Shown in pieces: positions 20,872 to 30,137 of a stretch of 64,000 nt of DNA (positions are counted from its first letter, which is position 1; each line of letters opens with the position of its first letter). This stretch comes from Platanthera guangdongensis. Taxonomy: Eukaryota; Streptophyta; Magnoliopsida; Asparagales; Orchidaceae. The notes beneath the pieces are model-generated. The model searched no databases, was not told the origin of the DNA, and was given only the letters and a program-made list of their open reading frames with translations. A program made the translations under genes and the position numbers. The stretch lies in assembly GCA_039583875.1 (NCBI GenBank), contig CM077167.1:152537010-152601009 (forward strand), given 5' to 3'.

Positions 20872-22068
20872 TGTTGAAAACAAAACTGGATCTCAAAGAG
20901 AGTTCGAACCAAATGGGGTAGCTTGCGCCTACTTCTATCGAACTTAAAATCTTGACTGGTCTCTCGAAACTAGAAACTGACCCCGGGCTGCAGCGTGGAG
21001 GTCCCACCACACAACTGGAAAATATCAAGAGCACTTCCCCTCCTAAAGAAGAACTGACCTGGGCATTTTGGAGGGCCTCGCAGCCGAACCAAATAACCCA
21101 AGCAGGAGGAAGCGAAAAAGAACTGGATCCTCTCCAATGGTTCCCACAGAGTCTATTTAAAAAGTTCCTAACCTGGTCTACAAACAACGTAAATCTGTTG
21201 TTCTGGAAATGCTATACGCAGCTCAAATTGGCATACCAACAGCGTAACTCCACTGTTCTGAATGGCTAATAGCAGACCAAAACATAATCCTGATAAAAGA
21301 CACTATTGGGCGAATGGTCCATGAAAATGCCACTTGCCTGGGGAGGCGATTGATCGATAGGACTGACACTCCTCCCCAGCCCGTGGCCTAGGTCAAGTGT
21401 GGGTTTGATTAGTTCACTCGTCCACACCCTTAACATGGGCCCGGGGCGGGTGCGATCTTATATTCTCCACTCACCACCAGCTCAATTGTAACCCTGAGTG
21501 AATGCTTATTTATGGTCGCACTCGCCGACTGGGCACTCTCCTCATGCCTGGACACGAGTGCGGGCCCGACTACCCCACTCGCCTGCCTGACTCGTCTCCT
21601 AAGCCATGTCAATGTGGAGCCATCTATCCCCTAGAACTCTCTGATCGGCCCACTTGGCGAACATGAGGTTGTACACTCGACGGACTCTAGTGACAGTCCA
21701 CGGCGCCTAACTAGCTCGCTCCTACACCAAGCCGTAACAACTGTTGGTACCCACAGCTTCAACTGCTCTCCAGACCGCAGATTCAGCTGCCTCTATCCTC
21801 CGCAACTACAACCCTGTTCGCCAAATCTGTTCTAGCGAGATACGAGCCAGACCGCAGCTTGTTGGGCTTCATACCCAACCGATAGAACTAACCGGCAGAC
21901 CGCATAACAGTCAGGCCTCTTGACAACCCTGTCAGTCCTCCAAGGCTCCATAAAATCTAACAGTACATAGTACTACTGGAATCAGTCTGCTAAGATTAAT
22001 CGGCAGACTGCCAAACTGAGGCCGCCCGACCAAGCCGGCTATCCGCCAAGGCTACATAAAATCTAACA
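20872..22068 (-). repeat. LTR of the second F-type element (outer end uncertain)
   Basis: It begins TGTTGAAAAC at the PBS side, like F. I place the outer end at CTAACA (22068) because the foldback element and a TA-rich junction follow. A near-copy of the ending (CATAAAATCTAACA) also occurs near 21950, so the boundary could be there. GCAGACCGC-type words recur in the distal half. Confidence 0.5.
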
Positions 22069-22074
22069 ATATAT

Positions 22075-22448
22075 ATATCAAGTGCGGGCGTACGAGCAAG
22101 GGTCAAAATTGACTCAAATCGAAAAGTTATCAACATGAAAGTTGTAGATCTCGGCGAGACGAACAACTTTCATGACGATCACATTTTGATTTGGAGCCGT
22201 TTTGGCCCTCGATTTGGGCCCCGAAATCTGGGGCGGTGAGATCGCTACTATAGCACTCTCGCCGCCCCAAATTTTGGGGCCCTAATCGAGGGCCAAGACG
22301 GCTCCAAATCAAAAAGTGATCAACATGAAAGTTGTAGATCTTGGCGAGACGAACAACTTTCATGTTGATCACCTTTTAATTTGAAGCCGTCTTGACCTCC
22401 AACATGCCCTGCATCTACGCCCGCACGCAAGCATGTCCGCACTTGATA

Positions 22449-22449
<1 letters not shown>
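22075..22449. mobile_element. Foldback MITE with nested palindromes (375 bp)
   Basis: Terminal inverted repeats ATATCAAGTGCGG (left) and CCGCACTTGATAT (right). Nearly the whole element folds on itself about a centre near 22235 (GCTACTATAGCA). Within each arm, ATCAACATGAAAGTTG and CAACTTTCATGTTGAT form a smaller inverted repeat around GATCTTGGCGAGACGA (about 22129-22180 and 22319-22372). It has no coding capacity. It lies in TA-rich sequence, so a target duplication cannot be read. Confidence 0.8.

Positions 22450-22450
<1 letters not shown>

Positions 22451-22503
<53 letters not shown>
22451..22503. repeat. (TA)n microsatellite
   Basis: Uninterrupted TA dinucleotides of about 50 bp between the foldback element and the first Helitron-like copy. 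Confidence 0.97.
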
Positions 22504-22505
<2 letters not shown>

Positions 22506-22524
22506 AAATATGCTTGGGCATTTA

Positions 22525-23322
22525 ATAAAAATTCATTGAGATGATAAGGATCGTCCGATTTGAGTACATAAATCGTCAGTCATCTGATCTTAATCGCTCA
22601 CTCTATCCATTTTTTCGTAGGACTTCTAAACATATTAGGGGCATCCTAATCTATATTAAAATTTTGAAAATAGCCAGCTAGTACGCCCGATCAGCCAACA
22701 AGCTCCGTGTGGCCCACCCGTTATACTAAAACCGACTCTGCATAGCCCGCCTGCACTTTCCAATTTCAAAAAATAAAGGCTCATTACAGTATTATATTTA
22801 AAAACATATTCAGCATTCCACGGTGGGGACTAAACTAAACACAAATTGTAAGAAAAAATAACAAGCGACGTGTAGCAGAGATTTGTATTCGATCTTTTTA
22901 AAAAGTTTTTTTAAATTTTTTTATTTTTTAAATATGGAAGGGCCTGACCACCTCAATTTTAGGGCCTCGAATATATAAAAATAATATTTTAATATTAATA
23001 TTATTAATATTTCAATATTAAATGTTTTAAATAAATATTTACTTATAAAGATTGTGTATGTTTTTAAATATATTATTTACTTGAATTCCACCTTGTGTTT
23101 TTAAATATAATTATTTTCTTATCTTTCTATATTAAATGCTTTTAAAATTTTTTACTTATATTAGAAGTCCGTCAGGTGCGGGTGAAGCTCGTCGTCGCAG
23201 ATCGGGTACTATTGCGTTTGGCCGTATGAGCGGAGGCTTGCCAGGGGCGGGCGAATCCCTCCATCACCGTCAGGGTACTGTCGCGCTAGGTCGTAGGGGC
23301 AGAGCCCCGTGTCGGACACTAG
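22525..23322 (+). mobile_element. Helitron-like element 1 (degenerate)
   Basis: The 3' end has the Helitron signature: hairpin GGGGCAGAGCCCC (23296-23308), 10 bp spacer, then CTAG at 23319-23322 followed by T. The interior shares GGATCGTCCGAT near 22550 with copies 2 and 3. The 5' end is not certain. It has no helicase or Rep coding, so it would be non-autonomous. Confidence 0.5.
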
Positions 23323-23326
23323 TATT

Positions 23327-23327
<1 letters not shown>

Positions 23328-23379
<52 letters not shown>

Positions 23380-23380
23380 C
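23328..23380. repeat. (TA)n microsatellite between Helitron-like copies 1 and 2
   Basis: TA-rich run with two small interruptions, between CTAGT of copy 1 and the 5' TC of copy 2. Confidence 0.95.
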
Positions 23381-23545
23381 ATATCTTCATTCACACCATC
23401 AAATAGATCTGGATCGTCCGATCTTCAAAAAGTTGCTTCTGGCCATTGGATTCCTAAAACATGGCCTGCAATTAAAATAAAAAGACCTCCAGCTACTGTT
23501 CATCCAAGAAAATGGCTCGATACACCACGCATCGCAAAAAAAGCT

Positions 23546-23835
23546 CCTCTGCCGCCGCCGCGGCGGAGCCGCCGGCGGCCTGCCCGGCTCCCACCGGCGG
23601 GTTCGCCGGCCTCCGGCGAACCCGCCGGGGGTTGTCCGGCGGCGAGCGGGCAGGGCCCTCGCCGGCGGTGGCCCTGCCCGTGAGCTCCAGAACTGGAGCT
23701 CACGGGCAGGGCCACCGCCGGCGAGGGCCCTGCCCGCTCGCCGCCGGACAACCCCCGGCGGGTTCGCCGGAGGCCGGCGAACCCGCCGGTGGGAGCCGGG
23801 CAGGCCGCCGGCGGCTCCGCCGCCGGCGGCAGAGG
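23546..23835. repeat. Long GC-rich palindrome, arms ~140 bp
   Basis: The arms pair almost perfectly about GAGCTCCAGAACTGGAGCTC (centre near 23691). GC content is very high and only small arm-length differences occur at the outer CCGCCG runs. Confidence 0.93.
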
Positions 23836-24017
23836 GATTCGGCTGGAGGGCAGGCGGAACGGGGGGGGGGGGGGGGGCATCGGGATTTCGGTTTTTTTTT
23901 TTTTTTTTTTTTATAAAAAAATATAAAAAATAAAAAATTATTATATAATGATTTATTAAATTATAATTTGTTTAAAAATAATAATTATTTATTAAATTAT
24001 ATAAAGATTTTAATTTT

Positions 24018-24280
24018 TCGGAGGCGGGCGAAGCCCGTCGGGGGGCGTGCGAAGCCCGCCGGGGGGTCAAGCGGACGAAGCCCGCTTCATTGCGGGCGAA
24101 GCCCGCAGCGACGCATCGAGAACGGGCGAAGCCCGCCGGTGCCCGCTGGAGGGGATGGGCGAAGCCCGCCGGTGCCCGCTGGGGGGCGGGCGAAGCCCGC
24201 CGGGGGGTCAAGCGGGCGAAGCCCGCTTGATTGCGTGGCGAAGCCCGCAGCGACGCATCGAGAACGGGCGGAGCCCGTTC
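24018..24280. repeat. Array of GCGAAGC mini-hairpins (copy 1)
   Basis: About ten hairpins of form (N)GCGGGC-GAA-GCCCGC(N'). Eight contain GCGAAGC exactly, and there is one ACGAAGC and one GCGGAGC variant. Outer arm bases vary but pair: GGCGGGC/GCCCGCC, AAGCGGGC/GCCCGCTT, GAACGGGC/GCCCGTTC. A block of about 146 bp (from GGGGGGTCAAGCGG) is duplicated within the array. Confidence 0.88.
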
Positions 24281-24295
24281 GAAGATGCTAGTATA

Positions 24296-24406
<111 letters not shown>

Positions 24407-24585
24407 TATTATATAATACAATATGCATATCTCAATCACACCATGAATCTCATCTGGACCGTCCGATCAAGTTCTATCAAATACGAACCGTTGGATTCAA
24501 AGCAAGAGGTCTCCAAATAACCAAATACCTAAATCTGCTACTGTTCATTCTCCAAAAAAACCCGATAACCTGCATTCCCTCTCCC

Positions 24586-24836
24586 GCCCCTCACGGCTCA
24601 CCCCGCCGCCGCCGCCGCGGAGCCGCCGGCGGCCTGCCCGGCGCCCACCGGCGGGTTCGCCGGCCTCCGGCGAACCAGCCACGGGTTGTCCGGCGGCGAG
24701 TGGGCAGGGCCACCGCCGGCGCTGGCCCTGCCCGCTCGCCGCCGGACAGGCCCCGGCGGGTTCGTCGGATGCCGGCGAACCCGCCGGTGGGCGTCGGGCA
24801 GGCCGCCGCCGGCGGCGGGGGTGAGCCGTGAGGGGC
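24586..24836. repeat. Second long GC-rich palindrome
   Basis: Outer arms GCCCCTCACGGCTCAC and GTGAGCCGTGAGGGGC bracket inner arms closely related to 23546-23835 (GGCGGGTTCGCCGGC and its complement). The centre is near 24710, at CCGCCGGCGCTGGCC. It has more mismatches than copy 1. Confidence 0.9.
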
Positions 24837-24982
24837 GCAGGTTTTAATAAAAAAATTCGATTTTTTGATTTTCTATATATTTAAATAATTTATATTATTA
24901 ATAAATAATTAAATAATTATTTAAAAATCAGAAAATTTAAATTTAAAATTAATAAATAACTTTAAAATTTTAAAATTGTATG

Positions 24983-25100
24983 CCGGGCGGGCGAAGCCCG
25001 CCGGGGGGGCGAAGCCCGCCGGAATGACAAGTGGGTGAAGCCCGCTTGGTTACGGACGAACCCGCAGCGACGCATCGAGAATGGGCGGTACCCGTCATTA
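24983..25100. repeat. Array of GCGAAGC mini-hairpins (copy 2, short)
   Basis: GCGAAGC twice (about 24989 and 25007) and a GTGAAGC variant, ending with GACGCATCGAGAATGGGCGG, which parallels the end of copy 2 at 24252-24272. Confidence 0.82.
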
Positions 25101-25105
25101 CTTTC

Positions 25106-25560
25106 TTTGATATGCAATACTATATAATTATATATATTCTTAAAACATTTTTTTTGTTTTTTGTTGGTGTTATAATTAAACGGAATCTAAGAATTGGGCA
25201 CTAACATTTTTAGACATTAAATTTTTATGACTTTTTCTACAATATTTGAGTAATGTTTCGGCTTAAAAATGTTATAAATGTTGCTTACGGATAGTTAAAA
25301 AATGCGGTACAAATAAAGAATTGCTTGCAGATAGACAATCACTTAAAACGTCTCTTGCTAACAACGGTGAGTGGTAATATTGAAAATAACAGAGCTAATA
25401 GCGCCCTAAAAAATATTGTGAAATGTATAACAGCACAAATTAGAAATTATTTTAATGAAAATTATTTATATATATGGCAAGAAATAAAGCGTTTTATTCT
25501 TCAACACATTATAGAACAAAGCAGCTAAAAAACATAAACACGGAGGCATTCTTATTCATT
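25106..25560. other. AT-rich spacer with one unrecognised small ORF
   Basis: It contains an open frame at 25325-25528 (+, 67 codons, ending KRFILQHIIEQSS) that I do not recognise. The surroundings are AT-rich, and no promoter, motif or upstream coding continuation supports a gene. It might be a decayed transposon coding fragment. Confidence 0.3.
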
Positions 25561-25651
25561 GAGATCAAGTAGAAAACTTAAACAATTACTCTTGAAGTGT
25601 CTCTGCTTTCTTCTTCTTCAAAGTGATTGGAGCAAAGCTTGTCCATTGGAA

Positions 25652-26128
25652 TCAAGCTATAATTTTAATAGGTCCAGCCTGTCTGCGTCTAAGAAGATGT
25701 TTTTTGGGAAGTGCTTGTTTCTGTCCAACAAGCTTTTTATGGACATCAACAATGTAAAATCCATCTTCTTCGAGTTTGAATACACAAGGACCATTTTTTG
25801 TTGTCGTCTTAGTACTCCACACAGTTTTATGTGTATCAGAGAGGAGAACAAGCTTACAATTATTTAGCAATAGAAGGTCGCAGTTTTTTCCCTGGCCATT
25901 GGTGTTTGTTGCTCAAGCTGCAACTTTATTAGGTCCATTATAGTAGGCTACAAGGTTGCAATCACTTTGCGCTGTGAGAAGTAAGTTACCGGCCTGAAGA
26001 TAGTTGTCGGTTGTCAAACGTTGTCCAGAATGCAATGTAGATGGCAAGGAAGAGCTACCAAGGAGCATCATGATTGCTATAATAACAGCAAAAAACATTT
26101 GTGTGAATGTTGAAATTGTGATCGCCAT
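25652..26128 (-). pseudogene. GNA-type mannose-binding lectin, one in-frame stop
   Basis: Translation from the ATG at 26128 gives a hydrophobic signal-peptide-like N-terminus (about residues 1-27), then a bulb-type beta-prism lectin domain with LHSGQRLTTDNYLQAGNLLL and one canonical mannose site, QSDCNLVAY (pattern QxDxNxVxY). An in-frame TGA at 25915-25913 falls where family members have Trp before ATNTNG. The frame then stays open in phase for about 87 more codons (CKLVLLSD, TVWSTKTT, EEDGFYIVDV) to the stop at 25652. The second and third sugar-binding motifs are degenerate. Family members are usually secreted or vacuolar storage and defence proteins. It is the only host-type gene in the window and probably a pseudogene with a nearly intact frame. 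Confidence 0.85.
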
Positions 26129-26204
26129 GATACACTAATTAATTTGGTTGATCAATGGTTTTTGTGGAGGACTAGGGTTTCTGAGAGTAAAAATGGCCTA
26201 CTAT

Positions 26205-26212
26205 TATTTATA
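26205..26212 (-). promoter_or_regulatory. TATA box of the lectin pseudogene
   Basis: The minus strand reads TATAAATA about 77 bp upstream of the ATG at 26128, a normal plant spacing that leaves a 5' leader of about 45-50 bases. The retained promoter fits recent inactivation. Confidence 0.6.
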
Positions 26213-26215
26213 GTT

Positions 26216-26450
26216 CAATAATTGTGCTATAAAGTAATATAATAACTCAAGTTTATTTTTAGCTTTTGTTTTACATGCTTAAATAATATTGGTGTTTGTT
26301 TGGTTAAATTGAAGTGCATGGCTCACAACCATTTGTCAATTAACAAATAATAAAATAATATCTGCTTTAATCTTTGCAACCCTTCTTCTGATTATGTCAA
26401 AGAGTAATAACATGTCTAACTAAGATGAATTGAGTTTGTATTTGATGTTC
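26216..26450. other. AT-rich flank between lectin promoter and element A
   Basis: No gene is seen. The end (26417-26450, CTAACTAAGATGAATTGAG...) resembles 26562-26595 inside the A LTR, so the LTR border may be locally duplicated. Confidence 0.5.
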
Positions 26451-26545
26451 TGTTGGGTATTGTATCCACAATATCTGTTATATTGGGTATTGTATCCACA
26501 ATATCTGTTATGTTGGGTATTGTATCCATAATAATCCTGATTTGA
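26451..26545 (+). repeat. ~31 bp tandem repeat, 3 copies, at LTR start
   Basis: GGGTATTGTATCCACAATAT occurs near 26454 and 26485, and a third version (GGGTATTGTATCCATAATAA) near 26516. Each is preceded by TGT or TAT, so the true LTR first base is ambiguous. Confidence 0.85.
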
Positions 26546-26821
26546 AGAATAGCCCTGTCAAGCTAAGATGAATTGAGATTGTATTTGATGTTGTTTTCTA
26601 GTTATGTACTTGCAGGTTTAGTTTGCTAAGTACACACCAATGTCAGGTTACACTGGGTCAGTAAACACAGGACTATACAATGTAATCCCTCATTGTGTAG
26701 GTCATCATGTTGACTCATGTGTAATCTCTCTATTGGGATGTACTTCTATCCCAAGTACAGGAGAAGGATCAAGTAAGGCCAAGGACCTGGACCCGGAAAA
26801 TTGGAATTTTACCTAAGTAAA

Positions 26822-27190
26822 ATTCGGCGAGTATGGTTAATCATATACGTCGAATTCGCCAAGTATCCCCTTGATACTCACTGAATTCATCATGTATGTT
26901 TCCTGATACCAGTCGAATTCATCGTATATACTTAGGGAAAATTCGCAGAAAAGAGGTAAATTCGGCAAGAAAAATTCGCCGAGTATCACTTGCAATACTC
27001 GCCGAATTCGCCGAGTATCACTGGTGATACACGCCGAATTCGACGAGTATGCCAGGAGATAATCGTCTATTGTGTTGAGACATATGTCGACCACTCTGGA
27101 TTTCTGTATAAGGCAAATTCGACGAATATCACTTGTAAATTCGGCGAGTATCGTACCGATATTTGACGAATTCTGCCGAATTTTAATTAG
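26822..27190. repeat. GAATTCGCCGAGTATC palindrome array in U3 of element A
   Basis: Ten or more forward or inverted copies of AATTCGCCGAGTATC and its complement. Where two halves meet at GAATTC they form a 26 bp near-perfect palindrome (around 26995-27020, then again near 27030-27055). Many copies show C-to-T or G-to-A decay at CpG. Confidence 0.85.
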
Positions 27191-27293
27191 CAGTTTTTCC
27201 AAAAATTCTCTGGTTCGGGATATTCGGCCATGCACAGTAATTTTCTAGGTTACGTTTTTGGAAATCTCTTATAGCCGTTATTTTGAATCTCTC

Positions 27294-27300
27294 TATAAAA
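27294..27300 (+). promoter_or_regulatory. TATA box of element A LTR
   Basis: TATAAAA about 100 bp downstream of the motif array, the same order as in C. Confidence 0.55.
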
Positions 27301-28063
27301 AGGGATAGGATGATTTCAAAATGACTGATCGATCAATCTTTGCCCTAATTAATTTTCAATTCCAAAAGATTCCAAAAGAAATGAAACCGTCGGCCACACC
27401 TACGCAGTTCGCGATTTTCTCCTGATCAGTCGCCGTCATCGTGCGATCTTCTTCAGCATACACTTCCTCGAATGGATTGCATCTTCTTTCAAGATCTATT
27501 CTACTCATCCTAACGTGTTTGAAGATCAAATGCTAAAGATTAAAGTTCTTCAAGATTTCTAGTTTCCGAGTTCTACAAGTGTCAAGATCTACTTTCCGAA
27601 GAACGTTGGAGCGAAGACTTGCTATCGTTGTTGTGTTGTAATATTTATTTTCTTTTTCAGGAGATTGTTTCTCCCGAGTTTGTAGATCCAATAGTGGATC
27701 GAGGTTGTAGATATGTTAGTGAATCGAGTTTGTGGATACATTTGTGGATCGAGTTGTAGATCCGGTTGTGGATCGAGGTTGTAGGAGAGTTTGTTCTCCG
27801 AGGTGTAGGAGCGTCGCTCCGAGTTGTAAGATTTGACGAAATCTAAGAAAGGTGAAGTAGTTGAATCTATACCTTCATGGTAGATAAGCGAGGCTGGACA
27901 GTGGACATACCCAATATAGGGAATCACTATAAATCTCTGTGTTTGTGTGCTTGCTTATTTTTGAGTAATTTTTATCCGCAAAAACACACAAACATCACCT
28001 ATTCCCCCCACCCCCCCCCCCCCCCCCGCTACGTTAGTTAGGTAGACGCTAGATACTTTCAAT

Positions 28064-28075
28064 TGCTATCAGAGG
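28064..28075 (+). other. Primer-binding site of element A
   Basis: TGCTATCAGAGG, the tRNA-Met PBS with one substitution (C for G), two bases after the LTR end. Confidence 0.75.
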
Positions 28076-28167
28076 AACATTTTATTTGATAAGGCTAACA
28101 CCTTGAACAAGATCCTTGATCTATCCTTCATAGATTCTACATATTCACAATAGATCAAAGCAAAGAT

Positions 28168-28955
28168 ATGTCATCTATGAGGCTACCGGTGTTCACCAAG
28201 GAAAACTTTCACATGTGGAAAGAACGAGTACGGTTATTCATGGAAGTTGTTGATCCGAGGATTTTTTAGATAGTGGAAGAAGGACCACACATCCCTACAC
28301 AGGCTTCAACGATAAATCCAACGATTATGATTCCCAAGAAGATGATGGATCTCACCAAGTATGAGATTGCCTTAGTCTCCCTAGATAAGAAGGCAAAGAA
28401 TATCATACCTAGTGTAGTGGACGATTCAATGCTCCAGAACGTATTCCACTGCAAATCTGCCAAAGAGATGTGGGGCTGTCTTATTGTCCTGATGGAAGGT
28501 ACTGAAGAAGTGAGAGACAATCGCAGATCGTTGTTGAACCAGGAGTACGAAGATTTCAAGCAATGTGCCAATGATTCCATAGTTGACAACTTTGAAAACT
28601 TTTTCAAGATCGTCAATGGCCTCAGGAACTATGGTTGCACGTTCACTAATGGCAAACTCAACGACAAGTTTTGATGATCGCTGACTAAGGAATTGGACGA
28701 CAAGGTTGTTGTCATTAGACAATTTGGGAAGCTGCCGGAGATAGACCCTCAGAACCTATTCGGAAAGCTGCTCTCCTATGAGCTTCAAATGAATATATGT
28801 AAGAAGGAGGAGCAGAGTAACAAAACTTATAGTAGGGAAAAGTCTGTGGCTCTGAAGGAAGTTGGGGCAAGGAAATCTAAAGCTGTGTCACCCGAAAGGA
28901 CACGAGCTCCTGTCACTCTAGAAGACTCTGAGCCAAGCATGTCTGCCTCCGAGCT
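28168..28955 (+). pseudogene. gag: Gag of element A, N-terminal part
   Basis: From the ATG at 28168 the frame reads FTKENFHMWKERVRLFMEVV, EIALVSLDKKAKNI, EEVRDNRRSLLNQEYEDF and LFGKLLSYELQMN, the copia gag capsid region. The phase is unbroken for 788 bp, with in-frame stops at 28267 (TAG) and at 28672 and 28675 (TGA). It is interrupted at SASEL by element B. Joined with 62268 the next residues are TDGEFYLISKQFKKL, as in element E. Confidence 0.87.
28951..28955. repeat. Target-site duplication GAGCT (left copy) of element B
   Basis: GAGCT precedes the LTR at 28956 and recurs at 62268-62272 directly after the other LTR end. Joining the flanks restores the gag frame of A. Confidence 0.94.
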
Positions 28956-29159
28956 TGTTGGATCCCTAGTTGGATTGAGCTAGGTTCACTAATTAGGATG
29001 TCTGACCCATAATGTATAACTAGGGTCATGTCTTGTGTTCTAGACTCTAGGCTAAGTCAATAGGTTCAACTTACATGGACCAGCCAGCAGAAGACCTCAG
29101 ATTGACTCAAGACCTTAGAAGAAATCAAGTTAAGTATATAAGTTAGACGTTCGTTGAAC

Positions 29160-29475
29160 TCAGTCTCACGATAGTCGTGCTCTACTCGACGAACTCAGAG
29201 TAATTTCTCTGAGTTGAGCACTACGATATTCGAACTCAGGTCGACAAAATCAAGAGTTCAGCCTTCAACACATTCTTCCATAATTACTTTCACTGAACTC
29301 AGCTCGACGAAGACAGATTATCAGCTCGACGAACTTGGAGCGTAAAATAGGCAAGTTATCTCCAGAATGCAGTTCGCTGAGCTCAGGTCGACGAATGGGC
29401 TTCTCAGGTCGACAAACAGGATATCTCTCAGCTCAACAAACTTGGAGCTCTCCGTCGACGAAATCTGTTCTATGG
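29160..29475. repeat. CAGCTCGACGAA / TTCGTCGAACTC motif array in U3 of element B
   Basis: About 10-12 copies of CTCAGSTCGACGAA or its complement (29200-29470). Adjacent inverted halves form imperfect 23 bp palindromes. Decay at CpG (TCGACAAA, TCAACAAA) is frequent. The corresponding 3' LTR array is at 53440-53775. Confidence 0.85.
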
Positions 29476-30128
29476 TCCGCGATTTCTGTTGCAGTTCCAG
29501 ACTTAGAATTTTCCTCATTTTCTGTCCTTATTTCATATATAATTACCAATAATTTCATGAGTAATTAATGCTCATATTCTCGAATATAGCCGTTATTGGC
29601 CCAGCATTAATTATGGTCTTCATTAGGTTAATTACTTGTTAATTAATTGGGACAGTTGGGGAAACTCATTAAAGTAAATATTCTCCAGCCGATTTTCATT
29701 CTCAGGCAGTCAACAATCAATGCAGACAATTCAAAATTGAAAGGAGAATTTGACAGAGAATATAAAAGAGTTTTTTCTCATTTCAGTCACGAGTAGTAGA
29801 AGTACAGTGATACAGAACCAGAGAATATACATAAAATCTCTCAGACATTCTCTGTGCAGAAAACACTTTGTTTTCTCCTTGATCTTTCTGAAGAATAAGA
29901 ACAACAACAATCACTATCAAGAGTCTTATTCAACTTCAACTCCAGAGCTTTCAAGGACAACATCTCTGAATCAGTCAGAAGTTCCTGGATCATTTTAAGT
30001 CAAGGCTGAAGACCTACACCCTATTCAAGACTCCAATTGATTCTGAAGGAGTCTTGACAACAGCAATCCACTAAGCCCTCTCAGTTGTTTGAGAAAGAGA
30101 AGACACCATCAAATCACTCTTCCCCTCC

Positions 30129-30137
30129 TATATAAAG
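30129..30137 (+). promoter_or_regulatory. TATA box of element B 5' LTR
   Basis: TATATAAAG, about 400 bp before the LTR end. The 3' LTR has TATAAAAG near 61866. Confidence 0.5.

Larger units (their letters stand above)
23384..24291 (+). mobile_element. Helitron-like element 2 (non-autonomous)
   Basis: Begins TC after an A (TCTTCATTCACACCATC) and ends with hairpin GAACGGGC-GGA-GCCCGTTC (24262-24280), a 7 bp spacer and CTAG (24288-24291) followed by T, matching insertion between A and T. Inside: a 290 bp GC-rich palindrome, homopolymers G and T (about 23861-23912), an AT-rich stretch, then an array of GCGAAGC hairpins. No transposase is encoded, and long reading frames over the palindrome are by-products. 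Confidence 0.6.
24430..25105 (+). mobile_element. Helitron-like element 3 (3' end degenerate)
   Basis: Starts TCTCAATCACACCAT after an A, homologous to copy 2, then GGACCGTCCGATC, CTACTGTTCATTC, the second GC-rich palindrome and a shorter GCGAAGC array. The final hairpin is ATGGGCGGTACCCGT, but no CTAG follows, so the 3' terminus is mutated or truncated. The end coordinate is approximate. Confidence 0.5.
26451..28061 (+). repeat. 5' LTR of element A
   Basis: The probable start TGTTGGGTATTG resembles C's TGTTGGGTACA. The end ...GATACTTTCA precedes the PBS, after a C-run (28005-28028) typical of these LTRs. The beginning is complicated by three ~31-33 bp repeats. TATAAAA is at 27294-27300. Exact start confidence is low. 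Confidence 0.75.

Noticed and set aside
23500..23916. Alanine/glycine/arginine-rich ORFs on both strands (about 126 and 134 codons)
   Set aside because: They are mirror readings of a GC-rich palindrome with identical peptides on both strands, no start context and no codon bias.
25325..25528. 67-codon ORF as a host gene or transposase
   Set aside because: No recognisable domain, no supporting promoter or adjoining coding sequence. Kept only as a note within the spacer entry.
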